This document shows positions 41,989 to 51,061 of a stretch of 64,000 nucleotides of DNA, piece after piece (position 1 is the stretch's first letter; each line of letters starts with the position of its first letter). The stretch comes from Palsa-504 sp963739615 (GTDB taxonomy: Bacteria > Actinomycetota > Actinomycetes > Streptosporangiales > Streptosporangiaceae). Position numbers and translations under genes: made by a program. The DNA is taken from contig CAVUBD010000012.1 of NCBI GenBank assembly GCA_963739615.1, positions 1 to 64,000 on the forward strand. Reading direction: 5' to 3'. The notes beneath the pieces are model-generated. The model saw only the letters and a program-made list of their open reading frames with translations. It did no database searches and was not told the DNA's origin.

Positions 41989-42215
41989 CGCCCTCTTCCG
42001 AAATGTGTATTGATGGTTTGGTCTCTGCGCTCAAGGCTACCTGGCGCCATCCCGGACAGCCCCCCCGAAGGCTTTCCGGGCCGGCGGCCCCTACGCCATG
42101 CGGCGAAGTCCCAGCCAGCCCGGGGGGCGCCCGGTACGATCGGCGGGAGCGGCAGATGGGCAATCCGGATTAATCCCGCCCTCCCGCGCACCCGCCCCTC
42201 GACGGCAAGGCACAG
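41989..42215. promoter_or_regulatory. Divergent promoter region, kgd / beta-propeller gene
   Basis: A 227-base spacer between divergent starts. No clear operator; a GC-rich inverted tract (ccccccgaaggctttccggg) sits near 42060. Confidence 0.4.
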
Positions 42216-45142
42216 GTGACAAGGGATACGAGCGGCAGTCCCGAAGCTGAAGATGCCCGGGGTCCGCTCGGTCCCCCGCCTCCCCGGCCCCGGCGTCCCG
42301 GACCGCCGCTGCCGCCACCCCCGGCGTCGCGGTTCCCGCGCGGCCTGGCACCACCCGAGGGCGAGGCCGGAAGCGTACCCGGATTTGAATTCGAGGGCTG
42401 GCGGTCACGGCCGCCGCGGGGGACAGGACCGGCGCACGCTGACCGCGGCTCCGCCGGCCGGACGCTCCGGCCGCAAGGCCCGCCCGGACCGCGGCGCGAC
42501 CCGGCGGGCCCCGAGCCGGGCCGCTTCAGGTACACGCCGACCGTGAGCCAGCCGGTGCCGGTGCCGGTGCCGGCGTCGGCGTGGCCCGATGACGACCTGC
42601 CCGCGGTGCCCGGCCCAGCGGTGCCCGGCCCAGCGCCGGCCAGCGCCAGCGCCGGCCAGGACCCGGCCGGCCGGTCCGACCGCAGGACGGCCAGCACCGA
42701 GTGGGCGAAGCTGCTGCGCTCGCTGCTGCCGCCGCCGCCCAGACGCACCTGGTTCTCCGATTTCCGGGCCGGACTGCAGTTCCGCGGCTGGGTCACGAGG
42801 GTGGGGGTCCCGATCCTCGCCATGATCGTGTTCGGCGTCGCCGTCGTGGTCATCGCGGGCGCGAACAGCAGCAGCTCAGGCCCGGCGCCGCCCGCGACCG
42901 CCCTCGGCTTCCCGCCCGCGACGCTGGCCGGCCGCCAGTTCACTCCCGCGCCCGGCGGCCGGGGTATCAGCCAGACCCTGGCCCGGGTGGCGAGCGACGG
43001 CGCCGAGATCGTGGCGGTGGGCTCGCAGACCGGTGCGCGCATCGCCCGGGCACAGTTCTTTTTCTCTCCGAACGATGGACATGCGTGGGTTACGGGAACG
43101 GTACGCACGCCATCCGGGGGAGCGCCGCCGCCGGGACACGCGGCGCGTTTCGTGGCCGGAGGCCAGGGCCGGTGGGTGGCCGTGGGGCCTGGCTCGATCT
43201 GGACAAGCGCCGACGGCCGGACCTGGACCCTGGCGCCGTCGCCGGGGATGCCGCTCGTCCCCGGCGACCAGATCCTCGCGCTGCGGCGGACGGCCGGCGG
43301 CTTCATCGCGGTCGGGACGAACGTGCCAGGCGGTGACCAGGCGAAATCCAGCCCGGTGATCTTCCTGTCGGCCGACGGGATCAGCTGGCGGCGGCTTGAC
43401 GCCGGGCAGCTTCGCCTGCCCGCGGGCACCGGCCGCGTCCTGGGCATCAGGTACGCGGCCACGGCGGGCAACCGGATCCTGATCGCGGGCGACGTGGCCA
43501 CCACCGCGGTGGCCGGCCAGGGCAAGGCCAGGCACACGGTCGCCATCCAGGCTGGCGGTGCCTGGCTGAGCAGCGACAACGGCCTGAGCTGGGTGACATC
43601 CGCCGTGCCGGGCGCCACGCAGGCCGGCCCGGGTGCGCAGCCGCAGATCACCGGCGCGGCCGCGGCCGGTGACGGGTTCGTGCTGGTCAGGCCGGCCACG
43701 GTGAGCGCGAGGGCGGCCGTGGACGTCTACCGCTCAGCCGACGGCCTGGCGTGGACGTTCGCCGCCACCCTCAGCAGTCCCGCCGGCCTGGTCACCGGCC
43801 TGGTGGACGGCGGTCCAGGCGGTGCCGTGGTCACCGGGCGCGCAGGCCAGGCCCTGACCGCCTTCGTCTCGGCGAACGGCGCGGCCTGGCAGCCGGCCGG
43901 GGCCTTCGGCAGGGCCGCGTCCGAAACGGTGTCGGGCGTGGCCATGACCCAGCACGGTGCCGTGGTCACCGGGACGACCGCCGCCGCCGACACCCGCCGC
44001 TGGCCATCGCCCTGCTGGCCGGGAGCGCCGCCGCGGTCCAGGTCGACGTGGCGAAGATCCCCGGCTCCTTCGACCCGCAGCTGGCCGTCGACGGCGTCGC
44101 GGCGGCCGGGGCCATGCAGGTCGCGGTGGGCAGCGCCAACGGCTACCCGGCCGCCTGGGCGTCGGCCGACGGCGGCAGCACGTGGCGGCATGCCGCCGGC
44201 GCGACGCAGGCGGTGTTCGGCCGGCCCGGAGTGCAGCAGCTGACCAGCGTTACCCACGGCGCGGCGGGCTGGCTCGCCGTCGGCGGCGTCGTGGCCGGCG
44301 CCGCGCCGCGCCCGGTCGTCGTTTCCTCGGCGGGCGGCGGCAGCTGGCGAGCCGCCGACACAGAAGCCGCGTTCGGCGCGCGCGGCCTGGTCACCGAGCA
44401 GGCGGCGGCCGGCCCCGGCGGCTACGTCATCGTCGGCTATCAGGACACCAGCCAGGACACCCAGCCGGGTGCTGGCAGCGCGGCCGTCCCTGGCCGCGCC
44501 GTCGCGGTGGCCTGGTGGTCCGCGGGCCTGACCGGATGGCAGCGGGCCGCGGACCCGCCCGGCGGGGCGCGCGGCGGCAGCCAGATGCTGGCCGTCACGG
44601 CCAGCGGCCGGGGCTTCGTGGCGGTCGGCTCAGCCGGTGACCAGGCGTCCGCCTGGACCTCGCCGGACGGCCGGACCTGGCGCCAGGCCACCCTGCCCGT
44701 GCCGATGGGCGCGACCAGGACGGTGCTTCAGCACGTCGCGAGCAGGGGCCGGACCGTGGTGGCGGCGGGCACCGCGGTCACCACCGCGGGTCAGCAGGTG
44801 CCCTTCGCGGCCAGCTCGGCCGACGGCGGCATCACCTGGACCGAGTCCGTGCTGCCGGTTCCCGCGGGGCAGGCGTCCGTCACGGCGCTGGCCGCGGCCG
44901 GCGGCGAGTTCACCGCGGCCGGGACGTTCGGCACCACCTCCGGCCACCAGGACGTGGTGGTCTGGACTTCGGCGAACGGCTCGGCCTGGAAGGCGGTCGC
45001 GCCGACCGGGCAGGGCCTGACCGGGCCGGGCATCCAGGCGATCACCGGGCTCACCGCGTCAGCGGACACGCTCACCGGCGTCGGCTTCACCGCCTCGCCC
45101 TCCGGTGAGGCGCCCGTCTTCTGGCAGTCACCGATCCGCTGA
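42216..45142 (+). CDS. Membrane-anchored beta-propeller (BNR-repeat) protein, frameshifted
   Basis: From GTG 42216: a cytoplasmic Pro/Arg-rich region (1-185), one TM helix (VGVPILAMIVFGVAVVVIAG near 200-220), then an exported domain built of repeats such as SIWTSADGRTWTLAPSPG, VDVYRSADGLAWTFAATL, AFVSANGAAWQPAG, AWASADGGSTWRHAAG and VVWTSANGSAWKAVAP. These WxS-DG-xxW units are BNR/Asp-box propeller blades. Near 43995 the sense moves to the next frame (ADTR then PLAIALLAGSAAAVQVDVAK), continuing to TGA 45142. The full product would be about 975 residues. Function unknown; surface binding or glycan recognition is a guess. Confidence 0.75.
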
Positions 45143-45150
45143 AGGTTCCG

Positions 45151-45975
45151 TTACCGGCCCTGGACGGCGACGGAAGGGCCGAATACGTCGTCCCGGCGGT
45201 TATCAAGGCTCGGCAGGGCGGCCCGGACGGTCGCGATCAGGCCCGCGTCGACCTCGGCGACCGTGACCCCTGGCGCCGGACCGAGGTCGGCCCTGACCAC
45301 CCCGAGCGGGTCGACGAGCATGCTGCGCCCGACGCCGGTCGCGGCCCGGGTCGGCCGCTCGTCCGGGTCGGGAACCTGCCCCACCGCGGCGACCCAGACG
45401 GTGTTCTCAATGGCGCGCGCCCGTACCAGGGTGACCCAGTGCTCCTCCTTGAACAGCCCGGCGGCCCAGGCCGCGGGCAGCACGAGCAGTTCGGCCCCGG
45501 CGACCGCCAGCGCCCGGGACAGCTCGCCGAACCGCACGTCGTAGCAGATCTCCAGGCCGGCGCGTACCCCGGCCAGCGTGCAGACGACCGGGGCGGACCC
45601 CGGCGCGACCTGGTCGGATTCCCGCTGCCCGAACGCGTCGAACAGGTGCAGTTTCCGGTAGGAGGCGACCAGCTCGCCGGACCCGTCGTAGGCCACGGCG
45701 GTGTTGTACACCCGGCCGTCCGGGGCGGGTTCGAAGACGCCGGCGACGAGCGCCACCCCGGTTTCCTTCGCCGCGCCCGCGAGCCCGGTGCAGAACGGGC
45801 CGTCCAGCGGCTCGGCGGCGGCCCGCAGGTCCGAGCCGAACCTGATCTGGGTCGCCTCGGGGAACACCGCCAGGTCGGCGCCGCCGTCCGCGGCCTGGGT
45901 GAGGGCGGCCCGGACGCGCTCGGAGTTGACGTCCGGCCGTGAGCTGACCGGGATCTGGCACAATGCGACACGCAT
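45151..45975 (-). CDS. Carbon-nitrogen hydrolase, omega-amidase-like
   Basis: A 274-residue nitrilase-superfamily enzyme. The triad is visible: Glu in DLAVFPEATQIRF (near residue 41), Lys in VASYRKLHLFDAFGQRESD (near 108), Cys in AGLEICYDVRFGELSRALA (near 142). YRKLHLFDAFGQRES resembles Nit2/YafV omega-amidases, which hydrolyse 2-oxoglutaramate. It is divergent from an aminotransferase with 40 bases between, supporting that activity. Length is typical. Confidence 0.85.
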   Translation of the reverse strand: MRVALCQIPVSSRPDVNSERVRAALTQAADGGADLAVFPEATQIRFGSDLRAAAEPLDGPFCTGLAGAAKETGVALVAGVFEPAPDGRVYNTAVAYDGSGELVASYRKLHLFDAFGQRESDQVAPGSAPVVCTLAGVRAGLEICYDVRFGELSRALAVAGAELLVLPAAWAAGLFKEEHWVTLVRARAIENTVWVAAVGQVPDPDERPTRAATGVGRSMLVDPLGVVRADLGPAPGVTVAEVDAGLIATVRAALPSLDNRRDDVFGPSVAVQGR

Positions 45976-46015
45976 ACCCGCAGCCTAGCTGGCCGCCACG
46001 TGATGTCATGGGCTG

Positions 46016-47182
46016 GTGAGCCGACCTCTGCTGAACCGGCGCCTGCATGGCCTCGGGACGACGATATTCGCCGAAATGTCCGCGCGTGCGGTCGCGACCG
46101 GATCCATCAACCTCGGCCAGGGCTTCCCCGACCAGGACGGGCCGGTCGAGATCGCCCGGATCGCGGCGGACGCCATCCTGGCTGGCCGCGGCAACCAGTA
46201 CCCGCCCGGCCTGGGCATACCGGAGCTGCGGCAGGCGATCGCCGCGCACTCGATGCGTTTCTACGGGCTGCGCTACGACCCGGCCGATGAGGTGCTGGTC
46301 ACGGCGGGCGCGACCGAGGCGGTGGCCGCCGCCATGCTCGCGCTGGTCGAGCCGGGCGACGAGGTAATCGCGTTCGAGCCGTACTACGACTCCTACGCCG
46401 CGAACATCGCGATGGCCGGCGGCATCCGCGTCCCTGTCACGCTGCGGCCGCCGGACTTCCGCCCGGACATCGATGAGCTGGCCCAGGCGGTAACCGACCG
46501 GACCAGGCTCATTCTGCTCAACAGCCCGCACAACCCCACCGGTTCGGTCTTCACCCGCGACGAACTGGCCGCCATCGCCGCGCTGGCCGTCGAACGAGAC
46601 CTGCTGGTCGTCGCCGACGAGGTTTACGAGCACCTGGTGTTCGACGGCGAGCATGTACCGGTCGCGGGCTTCCCCGGGATGCGCGAGCGGACGGTGTCGG
46701 TCAGCTCGGCCGGCAAGACCTTCTCGTTTACCGGCTGGAAGATCGGCTGGGTCAAGGCGGCGCCGGAGCTTGTGAGCGCGGTCAAGACCACCAAGCAGTT
46801 CATGACCTACGTGAGCGGCGGCCCGTTCCAGTACGCGGTGGCGCAGGCCCTCGCCCTGCCAGGTGAGTACTTCACCGCGCTGCGCGATGACCTGAAGGCC
46901 AAGCGGGACCTGCTGGTACCCGGCCTGCGTGACCTCGGCTTCGAGGTGTACCAGCCGCAGGGAACCTACTTCGCCACCGCCGATATCGGACCGCTGGGGG
47001 AGCGGGACGGCGTGGAGTTCTGCCGGACCCTGCCCGAACGAGCGGGCGTGGTGGCCATCCCCTCCGCCGTCTTCTACGACGAAAAGGAGGCGGCCCGCGG
47101 CCACGTCAGGTTCGCCTTCTGCAAGCGCCCCGAGGTGCTGACCGAGGCGCTGCACCGGCTCTCCCGGCTGGGGAGCAGATGA
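46016..47182 (+). CDS. PLP-dependent aminotransferase class I/II
   Basis: A 388-residue aminotransferase from GTG 46016. It has SINLGQGFPDQDGP, QYPPGLGIPELRQAIAAHSM, TAGATEAVAAAMLALV, ILLNSPHNPTGSVF, VVADEVYEHLVFDG and SSAGKTFSFTGWKIGWVKAA with the PLP lysine in SAGKTFS. This is the pattern of kynurenine/glutamine/methionine transaminases (YbdL/KAT type); such genes are also named DapC-like. Pairing with the divergent amidase favours glutamine or methionine-salvage transamination. It overlaps the next gene (ATGA). Confidence 0.9.
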   Translation: MSRPLLNRRLHGLGTTIFAEMSARAVATGSINLGQGFPDQDGPVEIARIAADAILAGRGNQYPPGLGIPELRQAIAAHSMRFYGLRYDPADEVLVTAGATEAVAAAMLALVEPGDEVIAFEPYYDSYAANIAMAGGIRVPVTLRPPDFRPDIDELAQAVTDRTRLILLNSPHNPTGSVFTRDELAAIAALAVERDLLVVADEVYEHLVFDGEHVPVAGFPGMRERTVSVSSAGKTFSFTGWKIGWVKAAPELVSAVKTTKQFMTYVSGGPFQYAVAQALALPGEYFTALRDDLKAKRDLLVPGLRDLGFEVYQPQGTYFATADIGPLGERDGVEFCRTLPERAGVVAIPSAVFYDEKEAARGHVRFAFCKRPEVLTEALHRLSRLGSR

Positions 47183-47817
47183 CCATCAACGCCGGACTAC
47201 TGCGGGCGGCGGAGGCGGCCGCCGGCTTCATGCCCGCCGCCGAGGGCCTGGCCCTGTTCGACGCGGCCGCATGCTACGCCAGCCGCGGGCCGGTCCTTGA
47301 GATCGGCAGCTACTGCGGCAAGTCCACCATCTACCTGGCCGCGGCGGCCAGCGCGGCGGGCCAGCCGGTCGTGACCGTCGACCACCACCGCGGTTCGGAG
47401 GAGCATCAGCCGGGCTGGGAGTATCACGATCCGCGGCTCGTCGACGCCGCGACCGGCCGCCTGGACACGCTGCCGAGGCTGCGGGCCACGCTGGCGGCGG
47501 CCGGGCTCGAAGACCACGTGGTGGTCGTGGTGGGCCGGTCCGCCGATGTCGCCGCGCTCTGGCGTACGCCGCTCGGCATGGTCTTCATCGACGGCGGCCA
47601 CACCGAGCGGGCCGCGATGACGGACTACGAGGGCTGGGCCCCGTGGGTGGCGCCCGGCGGCGGGCTGGCGATCCACGACGTGTTCCCCGACCCGGCCGCC
47701 GGCGGCCAGGCTCCGTACCTGATCTACCAGCGGGCCCTGACGTCAGGCGCGTTCACCGAAGTCCGCGCCGAGGGCTCGCTCCGGCTGCTCGAGCGGACCG
47801 GCCCCGGAATCGGGTGA
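47179..47817 (+). CDS. Class I SAM-dependent methyltransferase
   Basis: A 212-residue protein with motif I RGPVLEIGSYCGKSTIYLAA, TVDHHRGSEEHQPGWEYHDP, and MVFIDGGHTERAAMTDYEGW. The DHHRGS and DGGHT metal-type features recall the CmcI/catechol-O-methyltransferase branch. It is translationally coupled to the aminotransferase. Its last 75 bases overlap the 3' end of the opposite prenyltransferase-like gene. Substrate unknown. Confidence 0.82.
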   Translation: MTINAGLLRAAEAAAGFMPAAEGLALFDAAACYASRGPVLEIGSYCGKSTIYLAAAASAAGQPVVTVDHHRGSEEHQPGWEYHDPRLVDAATGRLDTLPRLRATLAAAGLEDHVVVVVGRSADVAALWRTPLGMVFIDGGHTERAAMTDYEGWAPWVAPGGGLAIHDVFPDPAAGGQAPYLIYQRALTSGAFTEVRAEGSLRLLERTGPGIG

Positions 47818-48822
47818 GGAGCGCGCGCCGCAGAACACTCCCGCGCCGCGGCTGAAGCCGTCAAGCGCGTCGGCCGCGAGCACCACCGCGGCCGCGGTCC
47901 AGCTCGACCGCTCCCGCGGGAACGGCGCCTGGTTGGCGAACTGCCAGCCGGTCCAGTAGGAGCCGTCCTGATGGCGCAGGTGCTGAGCGCTCGCGAACAT
48001 CTCGACCGCCTCCGCGCGCATCCCGCAGGCGTCCAGGGCGATGACGAGCTCGCAGGTCTCGGCCCCGGTGACCCACGGCTGGTCGCTGACGCAGCGGACG
48101 CCGAGGCCAGGCACCACGAACCGGTCCCAGGACGACCTCAGGCGGCGGGCCGCGTCCGCGCCGCCGACCGCGCCGCCGAGCACCGGGTAGTACCAGTCCA
48201 TGGCGAACCTGCTCTTGTCGGCGAACGCCTCCGGGCGAGCGGCCACCAGGTGCGCCAGCCGGTCCGCGGCCAGCTCCCAGTCGGGCTTGGGGTCGTCGGC
48301 CAGCTTGGCCACCTCGATCGCGCAGCGCAGGCTCTGGTGGATGCTCGAGCAGCCGGAAAGCAGCGCGTAGGTGCCCGGCTGCCCGGCGGCGTCACGCTCC
48401 CACATCACCTCGCCGCGCGGCACCTGCAGCCCGAGCACCCAGTCGACCGCGCGGCGGACCGCCGGCCACATGGTCAGGCCGTGCCGCTCGTCGCCCGTCA
48501 CCAGGTACTCGTGCCAGGCCCCGACGGCGATGTACGCCGCATGGTGGCTTTCCGCCGCCCGGTCGGTCACCCGGCCGCCGGTGATGGACCGGGGCCAGGA
48601 CCCGTCGGCGCGCTGGGTCTCACGCAGCCACCTGTAGGCCCGCCGGGCCGGCTCGCGCAGTCCGCAGGCGCTCAGCGCCATCGCGCACTCAACGTGGTCC
48701 CACACGTCGACGTGGCCGTCCGGCCAGGGAAGCGCGCCCGAGGGCTCCTGCATCCGCGCGATGGACTCGCCCGTCGCGAGCACCTCAGACGGTGTTAGCC
48801 CGGGGGGGACGACCCCCCCCAA
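47743..48822 (-). CDS. Prenyltransferase/squalene-cyclase-like alpha-barrel protein
   Basis: About 345 residues with repeated alpha-barrel motifs: PSGALPWPDGHVDVWDHVEC, RAYRWLRETQRADGSWPRSI, DGSYWTGWQFANQAPFPRER. This is the fold of prenyltransferases and terpene cyclases; no DxDD motif of type II cyclases is seen. The start is unclear. The open frame begins inside repeat copy D (GGVVPPG), whereas family-like sequence begins at LTPSEVLATGESIARM, where GTG 48786 is an internal option. Third gene of the glycosyltransferase-methyltransferase operon. Confidence 0.75.
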   Translation of the reverse strand: MGGVVPPGLTPSEVLATGESIARMQEPSGALPWPDGHVDVWDHVECAMALSACGLREPARRAYRWLRETQRADGSWPRSITGGRVTDRAAESHHAAYIAVGAWHEYLVTGDERHGLTMWPAVRRAVDWVLGLQVPRGEVMWERDAAGQPGTYALLSGCSSIHQSLRCAIEVAKLADDPKPDWELAADRLAHLVAARPEAFADKSRFAMDWYYPVLGGAVGGADAARRLRSSWDRFVVPGLGVRCVSDQPWVTGAETCELVIALDACGMRAEAVEMFASAQHLRHQDGSYWTGWQFANQAPFPRERSSWTAAAVVLAADALDGFSRGAGVFCGARSSPDSGAGPLEQPERALGADFGERA

Positions 48823-48892
48823 CCCCCCCCCCGCTCACAGGGGGGCTCCCCGCCCCCCCGTACCCCCCTGGGGGGACCCAGGCCCGGGCCTG
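48797..48892. repeat. GC-rich palindromic repeat, copy D
   Basis: Begins agcccgggggggacgacccc and continues through C/G tracts to about 48892, ending gggcctggg. It lies between two minus-strand genes and supplies both the C-terminal tail of one (PGPGSPQGGTGGRGAPL) and the apparent N-terminus of the next. Confidence 0.72.
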
Positions 48893-49599
48893 GGCTTGAC
48901 CGCGTACACCACCAGGCTCTTCCCGATCAGCGGGTTGAGCGCTTGCTCGGCGAGCCTGGTGGCGGCCGGCTTGCGCATGATGTCCCAGACCAGCATCCGG
49001 TGGTAGGCGCTCGCCAGCCGGTGCTTGTCGTTGTGCACGCCGACCGCGCATTTCAGCCACCAGTACGGCGCGTGCAGGCCGTGCGCGTGGTGATGCCAGC
49101 CGACGTCCAGCCCGGCCCTGGCCAGCTTGGCCTCGAGCTCGACCCGCGTGTAGATGCGCACATGCCCCCCGGGTACCTCGTGATACTCACTCGACAGGGC
49201 CCAGCAGATCCGTTCAGGCAGCCAGCTGGGCACGGTGATCGCCGCCAGCCCGCCCGGCCGCAGCACCCGCGCGAGTTCGTTCATCGCCCGCTGGTCGTCC
49301 TCGATGTGCTCGAGCACCTCGGCCGCGATGACCCGGTCGAACGTGCCGTCGCCGAACGGCATCGCGCCGGCGTTACCGGAAACCGCCGTCGCGCCGGTGA
49401 CCAGGCTGGCCTCGCCCGCCTCCCGCATCGCGCCGAACATGCTCCGCACCGGGCTGAGCTCGGCGGGGTCCAGGTCGAACGCGACCACGGATCCGCCGCG
49501 CCGGTATACCTCGTAAGCGTGCCGCCCGCCCCCGCAGCCCAGGTCGAGGACGCGCTGGCCCGGCCGGACAGGGAACCGGCGGAAGTCAACGGTCAGCAT
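48835..49599 (-). CDS. Class I SAM-dependent methyltransferase
   Basis: A 254-residue methyltransferase: motif I VLDLGCGGGRHAYEVYRRGG, FDLDPAELS, AMPFGDGTFDRVIAAEVLEH (motifs post-I/II), LARVLRPGGLAAITVPSWLP. It appears specific for a lipid or glycan partner by context. Its last 15 or so residues are encoded by repeat copy D, so the native end was probably near LVVYAVKPR. Overlaps the glycosyltransferase gene by 7 bp. Confidence 0.85.
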   Translation of the reverse strand: MLTVDFRRFPVRPGQRVLDLGCGGGRHAYEVYRRGGSVVAFDLDPAELSPVRSMFGAMREAGEASLVTGATAVSGNAGAMPFGDGTFDRVIAAEVLEHIEDDQRAMNELARVLRPGGLAAITVPSWLPERICWALSSEYHEVPGGHVRIYTRVELEAKLARAGLDVGWHHHAHGLHAPYWWLKCAVGVHNDKHRLASAYHRMLVWDIMRKPAATRLAEQALNPLIGKSLVVYAVKPRPGPGSPQGGTGGRGAPL

Positions 49600-50837
49600 G
49601 CCGTGCCCATCGCGGCCAGGTACTGCTCCGCGGTCGCCCGGGCTACCGCGGGCCAGGCGAACCTCTCGCCGACCCGGTGCAGCCCCCGGTCCGCGAGCGC
49701 GGCGCGCTCGCCCGGCGAGTCGTGCAGCCGCCGCAGCACGGCGGCCAGTTGCTCGTCGTCGCCCGGCGTGACCAGCTCCGCGGCATCTGAAGTCACCTCG
49801 GGCAGGGCGCCGGTGCGGCTGGCCACGAGCGGGGTACCCGACGCCATGTGCTCCACCGCGGGCAGGGAGAAGCCCTCGTACAGCGAGGGCACGACGGCGG
49901 TCTCCGCGCTGGCGAGCAGGGCCGAGAACGCCTCGTCGCCGAGCCCGTGGGTGAACGTGAGCCGGTCGGCGAGGGACAGCTGGGCGGCCAGCCGCTCGGT
50001 GGCGGGCGCGGGCTTCCCGACGATGACCAGGTGCACGTCCCGGTCGGTGGCGAGCTTGCCGACGGCGCGCAGCAGCGTGGCCACCCCCTTGATGGCCGAG
50101 TCGGCGCTGGCCACCGCGATGATCCGGCCGGGCACCCGCGCGCCCTCCCGCGGCCGGAAAACCCGCGTGTCCACGCCGAGCGGGATGATCCGCACCTGGT
50201 CCGGAGGGATCCTGAAGTCGGCGCAGATGTCACGCTTGGACGATTCCGACACGGTGATAAGCGATCCCGGCCCGGCGACCCGGCGCGCGACCCTGGCCTG
50301 CATCCGGACGAACCCGTACCAGCGGCGCTTGGACAGGCGGCCGAACAGCCCGGCCGAGGCCAGGTCGATGCGCTTATCCACGCTGATCGGATGGTGGATG
50401 CTGGTCACCAGGGGCAGCCCGGCCCGCCGGACGCCGAGCATGCCGTAGCCGAGGCCCTGGTTATCGTGCACCACATCGAATTCGCACCTCCGCGCGGTCA
50501 GCGCGCGCAGCGCCCTGATGCTGAACGTCAGCGGTTCCGGGAAGCTGCCGCCCCACATCATGGCGGTCTCAAGGACGTCTGCCCAGTCCCTGTACTCATG
50601 CCAGCGCGGCGTGCGGAACGGGTCGTTGTCGCGGTACAGATCCAGGCTAGGCAGCTCGGTCAGCCGCGGACCTGGGTCAAGGTCCGGATACGGCTGACCA
50701 GAGAACACCTCGACGTGGTGCCCGAGCGCGTCGAGCTCCCGGCTCAGGTGGCGCACGTAAACACCCTGGCCGCCGCAGTGCGGTTTGCTGCGATAGGACA
50801 GCAGCGCGATCCGCAGCGGACGGTTCAAGATGAGCAC
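49593..50837 (-). CDS. GT-B glycosyltransferase, family 4 type
   Basis: About 414 residues from GTG 50837. N-terminal domain IALLSYRSKPHCGGQGVYVR, then FDVVHDNQGLGYGML and VTSIHHPISVDKRIDLA; C-terminal domain VRIIPLGVDTRVFRP, LVIVGKPAPATERLAAQLSL and the retaining GT4 motif VVPSLYEGFSLPAVEHMASG (E-x7-E). It transfers a sugar from a nucleotide donor; the acceptor may be a polyprenyl or lipid species, given the prenyltransferase-like neighbour. First gene of a three-gene operon. Confidence 0.88.
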   Translation of the reverse strand: MLILNRPLRIALLSYRSKPHCGGQGVYVRHLSRELDALGHHVEVFSGQPYPDLDPGPRLTELPSLDLYRDNDPFRTPRWHEYRDWADVLETAMMWGGSFPEPLTFSIRALRALTARRCEFDVVHDNQGLGYGMLGVRRAGLPLVTSIHHPISVDKRIDLASAGLFGRLSKRRWYGFVRMQARVARRVAGPGSLITVSESSKRDICADFRIPPDQVRIIPLGVDTRVFRPREGARVPGRIIAVASADSAIKGVATLLRAVGKLATDRDVHLVIVGKPAPATERLAAQLSLADRLTFTHGLGDEAFSALLASAETAVVPSLYEGFSLPAVEHMASGTPLVASRTGALPEVTSDAAELVTPGDDEQLAAVLRRLHDSPGERAALADRGLHRVGERFAWPAVARATAEQYLAAMGTAC

Positions 50838-50852
50838 GGGGCACCTTACCAC

Positions 50853-51061
50853 CCGGCAGCCGCAGCCCCGAGCGGACCCGCTGAGTGACCGGACCGCGCG
50901 ACCTTAACCTGCCTGTGACGTGGCTGGGCGGCGCCAACATCAGCGCTGCGCGAGAACACGTCTGGCTGGTCCTGCAGCGCGGCGTCCCGGTGGCCGGCGA
51001 GGCCCTCACCGGCCCGCCCCTCTGACGGACGCGGAAGACAAAACGTCGTAGCCTCAGACTC
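50853..51061. promoter_or_regulatory. Divergent spacer, glycosyltransferase / rhomboid-like gene
   Basis: About 200 bases; no motif I can name. It should contain promoters for both directions. Confidence 0.35.
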
